A stretch of DNA of 64,000 nucleotides from Craspedostauros australis (lineage: Eukaryota; Bacillariophyta; Bacillariophyceae; Mastogloiales; Achnanthaceae), in NCBI GenBank assembly GCA_026770025.1, contig JAMXDE010000005.1, forward strand, positions 1,488,001-1,552,000, given 5' to 3'. Of the stretch, positions 31,468 through 42,072 are shown piece by piece. The notes beneath the pieces were generated by a model. The model did not search any database. It saw nothing but the letters and a program-made list of their open reading frames with translations, and had not been told where the DNA came from. Within the stretch, counting starts at the first letter, position 1. Each line of letters begins with the position of its first letter. The position numbers and the translations under genes were made by a program.

Positions 31468-33363
31468 ATGGTGGTCTTTGCCAAGAATGCAGTGGCAGCC
31501 ATTGTCACACTGACCGTCTTCAGCGCGACGACGACGACATCGGTGCACGGATTTGTGATCCCGCAGTCATCCGTTCCAGCATCGGCAGCGTCGTCGCCAT
31601 CGTCGTCCGCCCTCAACGTGATCGGCCAGCAGGCCGAGTCGTTCGGTCCAGCATCGGTCTTGCGCAAGCTCAAAAAGGATCTGCCGCAAATCGATTGGCT
31701 CGCCGAAGGACATGGCAACCCCAAGAACAAGATCGATCTGCCGGATCACATCCAGCAGGTCCTGGCGCAGGATGTGGCACCACAGCGTGAGGCCGAGAAT
31801 CAGGAGCGCACCGACCGCATCCGCAACCGTGCTCAAGAAGCCGCCAAGGATGCGGCAGCGTTGAAGGGAATGCTCGTGGGCGACGACGATGCCAAGGCCT
31901 GGTGGAGAACGCAGCGCACGGACGTGCCCAAAGGTGGACGAGTCGTCACGAAGGACGATCCGTTGACGGTGCTCGTTGCGGGAGGTGGTCTGGCGGGTCT
32001 CGTCACGGCCGCCGCGTGCCATGCCAAGGGCATGAAGGTCGCCATCTTTGAGCAGGCCTCGTCCTACGCGCCCTACGGCGGTCCCATCCAGATCCAATCC
32101 AACGCCCTGCGCGCCATCCAGAGGATCAGTCCGGAATGTTACGAAGAATTGGTCAAGGCCGGCACCTGCACGGCAGACCGCGTGTCGGGATTGAAGATCG
32201 GATACCGCAAGGGCAACAAGCTCGCCGGAATTTACGATGCCGGAGATTGGCTGGTGCGTTTTGATACCGTCGGACCTGCCCTCGAGGCCGGTCTGCCCGC
32301 CACGGTGGTGGTGGACCGTCCCGTCATCCAACAGATCTTCGTCAAGCACGGTATCCCCGACGGCACCGTGCGCATCAAATCCCGTATCGAGTCCTTCGAG
32401 GATCTCGGCAGCGGCCAGGGCGTGTGCGCTACCCTCGATGATGGCACCAAGGCCTACGCCGACGTGCTGGTCGGTGCCGATGGCATCTGGTCGCAAATTC
32501 GCAAGAACCTGCACGGTCTGGGAGAAGGTGCCGGTGGATTCGCCGCGTCCGGTGCCGCAGGTGGTGCATTGGACGATGCCGAGGCACGCAAGCTGGCGAG
32601 AGAGACCGTCAAGGTGGCGTCGCAGGCCAGCCGTCGTTTTTCGGGTTTCACTTGCTACGCCGCTTTGGCACCACACCGTGCCTCCAACATCGAAAACGTG
32701 TCCTACCAGATCCTGCTGGGTGACAAGAAGTACTTCGTCAGCACCGACGGCGGCGGCGAGCGTCAGCAGTGGTTCGCTCTCATCCGCGAACCAGCCGGCG
32801 GCGTCGATCCGGAACCAACACCCGAAGATCCAACCCCCAAGCTGACACGGCTGCGCAAGGAATTCGCCGCGCTGGGCAGCGACGGTGATCAGGATGGCAA
32901 CCAGTGGGATCCATTCGCCTTGGAGCTCATCAACGCCACCCCGGAGGAGGACATCAAGCGCCGTGACCTGTACGACGGCGCACCGCTCCTCACCACCGTG
33001 GATCCACAGCGGCTCATCAGTCCGTGGGCCAAGGGACCCGTTGCACTGTGCGGTGACGCCGCCCATCCCATGATGCCCAACCTCGGGCAGGGCGGATGCC
33101 AATCCACGGAGGACGGATACCGCCTCGGGGAAGAGCTCGGCACCGTTCAGCACACGCGTGACATCCCGTGGGTGCTGGGCGCCTACTCCCGAAAGCGCGT
33201 CATCCGAACCTCCATCATCCAAGGATTCGCGCAGCTCGGAAGCGACCTCCTCGTCGACTTTGACCTGCTCATGACCCTGCCGCTGTTGGGACCATTCTTC
33301 CTCACGATGACGCAGCTCTCCATGCCATGGATTCTGAGATTCCTGTACACGCCCGAATTTTAA
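31468..33363 (+). CDS. ZEP1: Zeaxanthin epoxidase (ZEP1-type)
   Basis: 631 residues. FAD-dependent monooxygenase that epoxidises the rings of xanthophylls, using O2 and reductant in the plastid; diatom ZEP1 has been tied to fucoxanthin synthesis. The signal peptide ends SVHG, followed by FVIPQ (ASAF-type plastid signal). The FAD-binding Rossmann motif is [15 protein letters not shown] (about 170-184); the DG motif is [13 protein letters not shown]; and the second FAD motif is [19 protein letters not shown] (about 524-542). A C-terminal hydrophobic segment ([15 protein letters not shown]) could be a membrane anchor. The plant FHA domain is absent, as usual in diatom ZEPs. The ATG at 31468 directly begins the signal peptide; the frame extends upstream but without targeting features. 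No introns. A 551-codon antisense frame is a shadow. Confidence 0.92.
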   Translation: MVVFAKNAVAAIVTLTVFSATTTTSVHGFVIPQSSVPASAASSPSSSALNVIGQQAESFGPASVLRKLKKDLPQIDWLAEGHGNPKNKIDLPDHIQQVLAQDVAPQREAENQERTDRIRNRAQEAAKDAAALKGMLVGDDDAKAWWRTQRTDVPKGGRVVTKDDPLTVLVAGGGLAGLVTAAACHAKGMKVAIFEQASSYAPYGGPIQIQSNALRAIQRISPECYEELVKAGTCTADRVSGLKIGYRKGNKLAGIYDAGDWLVRFDTVGPALEAGLPATVVVDRPVIQQIFVKHGIPDGTVRIKSRIESFEDLGSGQGVCATLDDGTKAYADVLVGADGIWSQIRKNLHGLGEGAGGFAASGAAGGALDDAEARKLARETVKVASQASRRFSGFTCYAALAPHRASNIENVSYQILLGDKKYFVSTDGGGERQQWFALIREPAGGVDPEPTPEDPTPKLTRLRKEFAALGSDGDQDGNQWDPFALELINATPEEDIKRRDLYDGAPLLTTVDPQRLISPWAKGPVALCGDAAHPMMPNLGQGGCQSTEDGYRLGEELGTVQHTRDIPWVLGAYSRKRVIRTSIIQGFAQLGSDLLVDFDLLMTLPLLGPFFLTMTQLSMPWILRFLYTPEF

Positions 33364-34045
33364 AACTATTTATGTTCTGCAGTACGATACCATACGAGTA
33401 CACACTCTACCAAATCAACTGACAATCGTCGTCGCAATAGAAGCAGTAGTAGGTAGTAAGCTTTTACATTTGTATTGGTATTTGTATTTGCGTTTTCTAC
33501 TCTAAAAGTGTCCGAGCTTCGTTGCACAAAGATGAGGGAAGTAATCGTGGCATCCACCCATTCATTCGAAGCGGAGTCGATGCTGTGACGACAATGCGAT
33601 TGCGGATTGTCACTGCTTGAATCTTGCACTGCTGTCGCTCGCTGACGAACTGTGCCAAAAGTATGGTACTTACACTTTTCAATCCACTTCACTTCGCTTC
33701 GCTTCACTCTACGACATCTCTGGCTGGATGACCCCGACGCACTTGTGCTCCTTCAGGTACACCTGATGCACTGGATGATTCTCTGGAATGACAACGAATG
33801 TAACAAGGAACTGTTGCACGGAGGTGTGCAGATTTTGTTGGCAAAGCAGCGCCATGCGACGAGCAAGGCACGCATGTGGACGTATGCATGGCAGGCGTAT
33901 CCAAGAGATGTGGAAAAGTCAAGAACGTGGCGCAATCGCAGAATAGTTGTGTCAGAATTCTTCTTCCATCGATTGCAAAAGCCACAAGCAGACAGGACGC
34001 CGTTCAAACATCACCAACCAATTACCCCATCACGTCACCATGTCA
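33364..34045. other. Convergent 3' intergenic region
   Basis: Lies between the ZEP1 stop and the TTC4 stop on the opposite strand. No gene seen. Confidence 0.6.
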
Positions 34046-35641
34046 TCATCTCGTCACCATGATCCGCAACGGCAGTATCAGCCACAAGGGACGTACATTC
34101 GGAACCAACATGCGGGCATCCACCAGCACATCTCGTAACGTCATTGCTGGATGCACGCGCACCACGTCCAACGGTCCCGGCTGCGCCCACAGACTCCCAT
34201 GTCTCTTCTTCCACGCCTTGCGCTGCTGGTGCAGACGTTTTCGTTCCATCGCACGCACGAGGTTGGACATCTCGACGCCTTCGTCACCACGCAAGGCCCG
34301 AGCTGCTTCATAAAATCGCATCGTCGATCCTTGGTCCTTGAGCCGTTCAACGCTGTCGGGGTGCACCGCCGTGCCCGGCTCTTCCGTGCCATGCACCTCA
34401 AAGTACACGGCCAAGCTGCTGCAGCTGAATTCATTGTTGTAATCCCACGGGATGGCCGTCTCCGTCTGTCCATCCTCCAGTTCCGGAAACATCTGCGCCA
34501 TCCGCAGCGCCAGCATCTCGGATTCGCCAAAGTTCTTGACGAAGTCGGACTGGGAATGCGACGGATACACGAACATGCACGGCCAGCTCCACTCCCCGCT
34601 GCCAGAGCTCTCGGGCAGCTGCCCCGTGTGGGGATGGTGATGATGCCACCGCGATTCCTCTCGATCGTCGCCGGCCTCGTCATCTTCCTCATCCGTCACG
34701 GACGCCACCAGCGTGATGCGCCCCAGCTGGATCTTGTTGGCCTTGCAATGCTTCCACACCATCTTGACACGCGACACACGCTCGGCGCGCTTGCGCTCAC
34801 GCTGCTGCCGGGCCAGCCTCGCACGACGCACGCGCTCGGCCAGCAGCTTTTGCAGCTTGAGCAGATCCTTGTTGCCTTCCTCGCCGGGACAGGCCAAGCC
34901 GGAGTCGATCGCATCGCCAGCCTCCTCCCATTGATTCAGCATCTGATACGCCTTCGCCAGACGGTACCAAGCCTTGACGTTGTGCTTGTTGAAGACGATG
35001 GCCTTCTTGCTGTCATCCCGCACGTGTCCCCAATTCTTGAGCTGCAAATGCGCCAAGGCAGCATTGGCGTACAACGTCGCCTTGATCTCGTCCAACTGTG
35101 CCTCGGTGTAGACGTGATCCTCGGTGGCCGTCTTGCGCTCTTCCGAGGCCTTCTGGTGCTGCTCCATCTGCTCCAGCGGCTCGATGCGTTGCGCCCACAC
35201 GAAGGCTTCGTAATAATGATTGACGGCATCGCGGAAGTACTGCATGTTCTTGGCCTCGTTGCGCTTGCCATTGACGAATGCGTCGGTGCCCTTCTGCTTG
35301 AACTCCAGCATGACCACGGCCGGGGAATCGTCGTACTGCAGCGTCGAGAAGGCCTCGGCCAGTCCGCTCTTCTCCACTTCCTCCGCGGTCTCGGCGAAGA
35401 TGGGTGGGATGAAGTCATCGTCCAGGATCTTGGACATGTAGGCCTCCTTCTCGCCGGCGGACCATCCCTTGCCCTGGTGGATCGCCAAGCCGATGGCCTC
35501 GTCGAGCAGCCGGTCCGTGTCGTCCTTCTCGCCATCATCCTCCGACCATTTCTTCCTCGCATCCTCCATCTTCTTCATCAGATCATCGTGCTGCGCCGGA
35601 GACGCCCCCGTCGTCTTGTCCTTGCCATCCTTTTCTGTCAT
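34046..35641 (-). CDS. TTC4: TTC4/Cns1 Hsp90 cochaperone (TPR protein)
   Basis: 531 residues, larger than human TTC4 (387) or yeast Cns1 (385). The family links Hsp90/Hsp70 to client folding through a TPR clamp. The N-terminal 90 residues are acidic with SKILDDDFIPPIFAETAEEV. TPR units follow from about 105 to 270 (FKQKGTDAFVNGKRNEAKN; LYANAALAHLQLKNWGHVRDDSKKAI; KAWYRLAKAYQMLNQWEEA). A basic helix (RRARLARQQRERKRAERVSRVKMVWKHCKANKIQLG) follows, then the wheel domain from about residue 350 (WPCMFVYPSHSQSDFVKNF). An acidic/His insert (EEDDEAGDD...HHHH) between these parts is not typical. The start ATG is the first in frame; an AT-rich tract lies 56 bp upstream. The long antisense frame 34151-35710 is a shadow. 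Confidence 0.88.
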   Translation of the reverse strand: MTEKDGKDKTTGASPAQHDDLMKKMEDARKKWSEDDGEKDDTDRLLDEAIGLAIHQGKGWSAGEKEAYMSKILDDDFIPPIFAETAEEVEKSGLAEAFSTLQYDDSPAVVMLEFKQKGTDAFVNGKRNEAKNMQYFRDAVNHYYEAFVWAQRIEPLEQMEQHQKASEERKTATEDHVYTEAQLDEIKATLYANAALAHLQLKNWGHVRDDSKKAIVFNKHNVKAWYRLAKAYQMLNQWEEAGDAIDSGLACPGEEGNKDLLKLQKLLAERVRRARLARQQRERKRAERVSRVKMVWKHCKANKIQLGRITLVASVTDEEDDEAGDDREESRWHHHHPHTGQLPESSGSGEWSWPCMFVYPSHSQSDFVKNFGESEMLALRMAQMFPELEDGQTETAIPWDYNNEFSCSSLAVYFEVHGTEEPGTAVHPDSVERLKDQGSTMRFYEAARALRGDEGVEMSNLVRAMERKRLHQQRKAWKKRHGSLWAQPGPLDVVRVHPAMTLRDVLVDARMLVPNVRPLWLILPLRIMVTR

Positions 35642-35696
35642 GTTTGCGTCGCTCCCTCACAGTATTATGGCTGGGGATCTGTTGTTGTGTTCGTGT

Positions 35697-35731
35697 ATTA
35701 TATAATATAATATAATATAATATTATATAAT
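35697..35731 (-). promoter_or_regulatory. (TATAA)n tract upstream of TTC4
   Basis: Repeated TATAATATAAT sequence beginning 56 bp before the TTC4 ATG, closely matching in sequence and distance the tract before the FKBP gene. Confidence 0.35.
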
Positions 35732-36690
35732 GTATTCTATCATGTGTTTGGGATCTGTCTGTGTGTCCATGTTGCGAGTGAACGCATCATGTGTGCATGT
35801 CTGGTTGATTGGTGGTGGTGTTGTTCTGTCTGTTTCGTTGGCAAAGATACCAACGGTCTGTCCGTCAGTACTACCTGTCATCATTTGTGTTTTCATGCAC
35901 GTAGCATGAAAAGGAGGATAGAGCAGAATACCAATCATCATCCTCGGAAAGTCTCTCGTTTCAGTTACAATGAATGTTCTACATTTACTATTTTCATTCG
36001 TTCAGTGCTTAATCAGTTCGCAGTTCATCGACAATAGAAACCGGATGTGGCTTTTCCGTTTGGTGCTTCGTGTTGGAACTTGTGTGATGTAGAGACGTGG
36101 AGATGAGGCTTCTACCATCTCAGGGAGAGTGTCTGCGCCGCGATCGAATGATGTTGTTGATTTCGGTGTCGAACCCGACTCACGACTGGTCGTTGGTTTG
36201 TTGGATGAGGTGGGTTGGATGAAGTGTGGCTTCCATCGACCGACTTGGCTGGAACTATTGCACGCGGATGTGGATCAAGTGATGTTCCCCGTGTGGAGTC
36301 GTTGTCGAAGAGTAGTCGACGGCAACACTCTGAACCGTTCCCCCTTTTCTCAACGTCTCGGCTGTTGTGTGTCGAGTGTCGAGTTGCGATTGATGGATGG
36401 ATGGATGGATAGAAATGAAGGCTGGTGCGACATCTTCTAACCAAGGAAGCCGCGGCTGTTTCTCATCTTGATTCGATGGTATGGCAACATCATCCATGGT
36501 ATGGCATGGTATGGCATTATCGCATGGCATCGGTTGCCGTGCGCTTGCTTTTCCTCCTTTGCTATCATGCCGTGTCTCTCAACCCAACTAACACCCAATC
36601 ATGTCGCCATCTCTCCCATTCCATCACCCTCCGCTCGCATGCTTCTCCCCTTCTGTCACCTTCTCACCTGCCTACCCCCCGAGAATGCGC
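35732..36690. other. Intergenic DNA, no recognised gene
   Basis: Short open frames only. It includes an ATGGAT microsatellite near 36392-36412 and a TGGTATGGCA-type repeat near 36480-36520. Confidence 0.55.
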
Positions 36691-37851
36691 TCAGGACACC
36701 GCGTCGATGGCCCCGCGCAAACTCGAGGAGGCTCTCGCCCTGCGCTCCTTCCGTCGTTCCTTGCTCTTCTTGGATCGGAAGCTGGGTATCCTGGATCGCA
36801 GCATCCTCCATCGTCTCGAACCGGAGGTGGCCACCGTCTCCGTTTCCCTGCCTTCTTCCCCATTGCGTGCGTACTGCGTGTCCGTATCGCGATGCTCTTC
36901 CTCCGCGACGGTATTGTCGAACGCCGACCGTTCTCGCGTGAGGGGCGACGCCGGTGCCGGCCCCAGCAGCTCCTCCATCATGCGCTGCTGTTCCAACCAT
37001 TCGTCGTTCATCTTGCGTGCCCGGCGTTCCGCAATCTCGTCTCTGCTTTCTAGGCGGTCGTTGCGCAGGGTTGTGCCACGCGTGTCGTTGGATTCGCCGT
37101 TGCCCATACCAGCGCCGGTGGTTCCACCGCACCACGAGGACCAGTTGCCGTTGCTGGAATTGCCGTACTGCTGCTGCTGCTGTCGTCGCCGAGATGGTGA
37201 CTGCGGGGACTTTGCTGTGGCGGAAGCACCAGTCGTTGTTGTCGTGGTGCCGATGTACGTGCTGTCTGCCACAGTGGACGCGGATGGTGCGAAGCAGAAG
37301 CAATTGGCGAGTGTGGAACCCAAAAATGAGGCTGGCTGCTGCGGTTGCGGTTGCTGCATCTGCCGTGTCGTTGATTGCTGCGCAGAGGACGGTGAGTATT
37401 TCGCCTGCTGCTGCTGCTGCTGGTACGCGCGCTGTGAATTCTGGTCCGGGGTGCGATCGAATCTGGGGAAGTCGAATGATGAGATGCTGAGCTCCGAGAC
37501 CGTGCTGTTATGACCCAGCAGCGGATAGCCTGTCGAATGCACGGGCTGCAGCTGGCGGCTGTTGTAGTGGCTGTTCGTGTCTCTGCTGTTGTAGCTCTGC
37601 CCGGAGCCATCGGGCTTCTTCAGGATGCTGACGGGCTTGCGGTTTTTCATCGGGATCTCCAGCTCGAACTGATCTTCCGGTGCGAGCAGATCGCCGATGG
37701 AATCATCGGAGCTTGCCGCCGTGGTACCTCCGGCCACCGTCCCATCCCTCGCCTGATTCGATTCCTTCCGGCTGCGGAACCTTGATCTGCTCTTGCTGCG
37801 GCTCCGGCTGCGGTTCCTCCCGACGCTTCTGCTACGGCGAAACAATCCCAT
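36691..37851 (-). CDS. Hypothetical low-complexity protein with RS-rich N-terminus
   Basis: 386 residues, no recognised domain. The N-terminus is Arg/Ser-rich (RSRSVGRNRSRSRSKSRSRFRSR), like SR-protein tails or a nuclear signal. The middle is rich in Ser, Gln, Asn and Thr with poly-Gln runs. A helical segment of about 30 residues (RRARKMNDEWLEQQRMMEELLG) near 270-300 is the most structured part, and a basic C-terminus (FRSKKSKERRKERRARASS) follows. A motif KPVSILKKPDGSG resembles regulatory short linear motifs. It is probably a disordered nuclear or signalling-scaffold protein. Single intact frame with a clear ATG; codon usage and length support a real gene, function unknown. Confidence 0.6.
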   Translation of the reverse strand: MGLFRRSRSVGRNRSRSRSKSRSRFRSRKESNQARDGTVAGGTTAASSDDSIGDLLAPEDQFELEIPMKNRKPVSILKKPDGSGQSYNSRDTNSHYNSRQLQPVHSTGYPLLGHNSTVSELSISSFDFPRFDRTPDQNSQRAYQQQQQQAKYSPSSAQQSTTRQMQQPQPQQPASFLGSTLANCFCFAPSASTVADSTYIGTTTTTTGASATAKSPQSPSRRRQQQQQYGNSSNGNWSSWCGGTTGAGMGNGESNDTRGTTLRNDRLESRDEIAERRARKMNDEWLEQQRMMEELLGPAPASPLTRERSAFDNTVAEEEHRDTDTQYARNGEEGRETETVATSGSRRWRMLRSRIPSFRSKKSKERRKERRARASSSLRGAIDAVS

Positions 37852-38699
37852 GGTCTCTCAGCTTCATGCACGGTGCTCCGGTGATGCGTCTTAATGAATG
37901 ATGTCCTGTGTGTATGCCTGTACTTGCGTATGCGTATGCGTGCGCTCGTGCTTGTTGGTGTGAATGACGATGACTGAAGCAGAAGTGATGGCGATAGCGA
38001 TTGCGATGGCGATAACGTTGACAAGTGCGTGAACAACCTCGCCAAGTGGAGTGTCGGAAGTGTCGAAGGTCCTGTGAACGTCGTCGATGTCCTCGGAACA
38101 ACCAGCAACCAGAACAGCGATGGTTGGAGTATCGGTGTCGAGCAGAGCAGTTTGGCTGATGCAGATCTTGGACGTTGCTGATGCTTTGTGGCGATGTGTC
38201 GAATTTGTGACCTCAAATCGCATTCTGGCGATGTTCTTGAAATCATCCACTGTATTCATATCCGAATATAAATCTATGTTATCAGATATCATAGCATAAG
38301 CAATCGCGTCAATCGTTCTTTTTCATCCGGCCAACTCTCTTCGCCAAAGGCCGTGAGTAGTCGACTCCGTAGACTACACAACAAACAAAATTTACACTGT
38401 TTATTTGTAATTCACACTAACTTTCATTGCTGTGAAATCGACAACAGCAGAAAACAATTCTCAACAATTTGACAGCAAAATCGTGGAAAGAATCGAAATG
38501 ATGCGCAATCGTGACAAATTGCACAACAGCAAACATCGTTCCTCTTCCCTCCGACACAAACACTGCGAGCAAGATGATGAAACACCGCACACGAACAGCA
38601 ACAATAGCCACAGCAGCAGCAGTCGCGACACATTATACAACACACTAGAAGACACTAGAAGACATCAGAAGACAGAATAAGACAACAAACCGAACGACA
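37852..38699. other. Divergent intergenic region
   Basis: Upstream DNA for the genes at 36691-37851 (minus) and 38700-39695 (plus). A 133-codon minus-strand frame (37891-38292) contains GCGATx repeats and is not supported. CAACA-rich leader sequence precedes 38700. Confidence 0.5.
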
Positions 38700-39695
38700 A
38701 TGAGCGTGTCCAGCGACGATGAGAGCCAGTCGGAGCTGACGATCTGGAATGAGGTGCACGAAGTCCTCGTGAACGCCGTGATCGTTGCGAAGGAAGCGGT
38801 GGCAGCGAAGAAGGCGCAGAAGCGGTTCTGGATGGAGGAGATCTGCGCGAACTTGACGAAGGAGGGCAAGCTGACGACGACGTCGGTTTGGAACCGGCCG
38901 ACGGTCAACTTGGAGAAGGCAGGGTCCGGCGGCGATGCATCGCCATCGAAGTCGGTGTCATCGAGGGCCGGCGCCAAGGCGGAACCGGCAAAGAAGCGCA
39001 AGAGGGCGGATTCGAAGGTGGCGAAGAAGACGACAGCGACGACCAAGCGCAAGTCAAAATCAAGCGCAGGCGATTCCACAGCAGCACGCCATCCAGCGCC
39101 CAAGATCCGTCTAGTTCTGAAAAAGAGCTCGAAGATATCGGCGAAGCCACCGCCGCATGCTTTGCAGGGGAAGCAGTTGCGATCGCCGGCTCGATCGCTG
39201 TCGTCGACTTCGTCACCGGAACCCTCATCGTTGTTCGCGCTGTCCGCGGCAGCCAACGACGACGACGACGACGACGATGATGATGATTCGGAGGATGGCA
39301 CACCCACGAGATTGCATTTTGGTCATGACGACGATGGCGATGTATCGGTGGATGAATCCGACAATGACGGCAGCAACGGTGGTGCCCTGGCTGCCGAGGT
39401 CGACGACAACACGGAGGACGAAGATGATCGCCAACCGTTGCGCGCAGACGATGGATCCATGGGGTCGACAGCATCTGAACAGGATCCAGCAGCAGCGACT
39501 GCAGCGGCAATGCGCGCCATGATGGCTTCATCGGTGAGTTTGCGACATGTCGTACGTGTATGTGATTGGGTTGCCGTTGCCATATTTGGCAGTGTCATGC
39601 ACAGTGCTCATGTTTGAATTGGGCAGTGGACGTCGTCACTCACACCATTGTTTGATCGTTGCACTGCTTTCATTCGTCTGCATGCCACAACCTGA
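38700..39695 (+). CDS. Hypothetical nuclear-type acidic/basic protein
   Basis: Join of 38700-39533 and 39627-39695 (93-bp intron, donor TCG|GTGAGT, acceptor GGGCAG), about 300 residues. Residues 1-70 look folded and helical (LTIWNEVHEVLVNAVIVAKEA, then RFWMEEICANLTKEGKL). A Lys/Arg-rich region with likely nuclear signals follows (KKRKRADSKVAKK, KRKSKSS), then an Asp run of about 10 residues and a broadly acidic segment to about 255. The tail after the predicted intron is short. Without the splice, the frame would read on to 39615-39617. No family recognised; the layout resembles chromatin- or ribosome-assembly factors only in composition. Confidence 0.55.
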
Positions 39696-40108
39696 ACATG
39701 GACGATGCGTGAAATCATAGTCGGCAATCTATGGAGAAAGCGAGTCATCAGACGATGACGTTGGGTGGTAGATGGGGGCCGCGCACAGTGTTATAGAGTA
39801 CTTTTGAATACAGTTCCATTCAATAGAGAGAGAGAGAGAGGAGCATGCGTTTCATTGAGTGTATGGCACATATTCGTAGCGTGGAACGACTTACGTATTC
39901 CATTGTTTGTGTATGAGTGTGTACGAGTATGCCTCATGATGCATTTCATTTGCATGATGTCGCAAGGAAACAACAAATTGGCGAACAATGGAAGAAGAGA
40001 TCTCACGGAGATAACTGGTAGAATGTTGTGTAGCTCATAGCCTAGCTCATTAGAGTAAGGGTCGCCTCTTATCATGCTTGGAAAATGCAGTGATTGTAGC
40101 AGACGCTC
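39696..40108. other. Convergent intergenic region
   Basis: No gene seen; (GA)n run near 39825-39840. Confidence 0.6.
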
Positions 40109-41145
40109 TTATCCAAACGAGATGGTCTCCATCGCATTCTCTATGGCATCCTTCGGTTCCGGTAGCAGCAGCCTATCCTGCTCCGCCACACTCTCATCCG
40201 ACGAGCACATCTGGAGTTCTTCCAAAATGCCTTGCACGATGACAGATTCTTGCATCAGGTACTGCATCGACGGCAAGCTGCCCGTGCGATCTATGCGAAT
40301 CTCCGTCTCCATCAATTCCACCGTCAGCATGGCCGATGCATCATGGTAGTACATCTCCACCACGTAGTCATCCGAGCTGGGCTGATCGGCACGCCACGAA
40401 TTGCGATCCGGCGTGTTTTGCATGCCAATCATGTAGAACATGAGGAAGAGGCGCAGGCCACCTGGCTTGATGGATTTGACTGGCGTGTCGGGTCGCGTTG
40501 TGGGGTGATTGGAGAGACATCGAGTATGGAAGGTGTGAGCGTCAAGTGAGGTGAGATGGAACGGATTGCCATGCAATCGGAACGATGAGAAAGTATGAGG
40601 CAGTTGAACCTCCAGGGCAATCCGATGACAGCGCATGGTACCACACCAAGCCAGATGATGAACAAGGCAACACCTTGCGCAACCTACGTCATCCTCTGCA
40701 CAATATTGAGCGAAAACGAACCTGGTATCGTCGCAATCCTTGTCATGCCAGCAGGAGCATCTTCATCGATCGGATTGCTCGCGATATCTTTCCTGCCGCT
40801 CTCGCTGCTGTTGTTGCTATTGCCGAAACTGTTGCTTTCAAAGAATTGGCGAATGTTGTCGAAGATGTTGTCATTGTCGTTGTTGCTGTCGTTGTTCGTC
40901 GCCATGTGGCATTGTGTTGTCGATCGCTGGTGAACGATGAACCCAGTGGCATCCGTGCTGCCGAATGCCCTTGCAGAGCGACGATGATGCTTATCCTGTG
41001 CTACGCTGCTTGATTGGAATGCCGATGCCTGCAGCACATTATCTTGCAGCCCCAGCAACCCAACGCACAGCAGGATCATGGTCCAGATAGATGGAATGGA
41101 AGATCCCATCAATCCATGACGCTGTTGGTGATGTTGCGACGCCAT
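40109..41145 (-). CDS. Plastid-targeted protein of unknown family, copy A
   Basis: Join of 40722-41145 and 40109-40479 (242-bp intron, donor CAG|GTTCGT, acceptor CGCCAG), 264 residues. The N-terminus has a hydrophobic signal (ILLCVGLLGL) ending in the exact stramenopile plastid motif ASAF. After an Asn/Ser-rich linker, the conserved domain begins at IKPGGLRLFLMFYMIGMQN and runs through YVVEMYYHDASAMLTVEL and LMQESVIVQGILEELQM. Copy B (42073-42768), about 0.9 kb away on the same strand, aligns along this whole domain (VKTGPLRFFLQIYLVGEQN; LDMYYKDGTGMFSIKL; LQESVMLHGVLDELYQI), which confirms the splice junction chosen. The family is not recognised; a tandem duplication is clear. Confidence 0.72.
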
Positions 41146-42072
41146 TGTCGTTGTTCTGCCGTTGCAACCGGTGGTCCAAGACTGTTCCCAAAATGTGCAA
41201 GGATGGTGTGCTGGATCGAGTGATGCTATTCCCCAATACCGGTCGCTATCACAGTGAACGTTGAGAAGGGGGATCTGCTTCGGCATACAAGTGCGGAGTC
41301 TGGTGACAGTCCCAGCTCCATTCTGGGAGAGGATCGAGATCCGAGAGAGAGAATCACACAAGAGAGGAGCCCTCTTCGGGCGGAACAGAACAGAAGAACG
41401 AAGATGACATCAACCGAGCTGAGCAAATCAAAATGTGGTGGCAACACACAAGTCGCCACCCACGCGACCGCTTCTGACGAAGAGACGTGTCGTTACTACC
41501 GGTTATTTGAGCGTTAGACTGGGCACTTGCAGCTGAATCGTACGCAGCAGAGTAGAGACCACATGAGAGGTAATTGGTTCGTGCCTTGAGCTCATAATCC
41601 GTTGTTTACTTCCAATTCCATGCCTTTTCCCAGTAGGAGGGTGTGTGACGAAGAGACGTGTCGTTGTTGCTGAGCCACCTGTTCGTGATTTGATGTTGAC
41701 CATCACACACGGGATTCGTTCCCTGACTGAGGTTTCTGCATGAGCACTGATCGAATGAGTCGGTCGATCTGAGAATGTTGATTCTGCCAGCGAGTTGCCC
41801 CAAGCAAGATGCTTTGCCATCAATACGAGTACACGTGTTAGCATGGCACCATCGATGACCCATCACAATGGAGCGCATGGGAGAGTACGCCAAGTGCATC
41901 TCTCAATCCACTTGCACACACGACGGCAATTCCAAATGCTCAACTCTGAAGAGTCACTCAAAACCAATTGGCAAAGGAATCATGGCATTGTCGACTTGGA
42001 CGGGGTCCTTGGTCCTCCGGCAAGTGAATGCAAAAGTACTAGAATACTATATACGGAAGGATTCAACTCTAT
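41146..42072. other. Intergenic DNA between tandem paralogs, 19-bp direct repeat
   Basis: A 19-bp sequence, GACGAAGAGACGTGTCGTT, occurs at 41476-41494 and 41647-41665. No gene recognised. Confidence 0.6.

Noticed and set aside
31567-33222. 551-codon minus-strand open frame opposite ZEP1
   Set aside because: It is exactly antisense to a well-conserved gene, has no family motif, and such frames arise from codon bias on the sense strand. The same applies to 34151-35710 (opposite TTC4), 28665-29696 (opposite VDL2) and 587-1408.
37891-38292. 133-codon minus-strand frame
   Set aside because: Its hydrophobic stretch (IAIAIAIAI) comes from GCGATA/GCGATT simple repeats, and it lies in the promoter region of a better gene.
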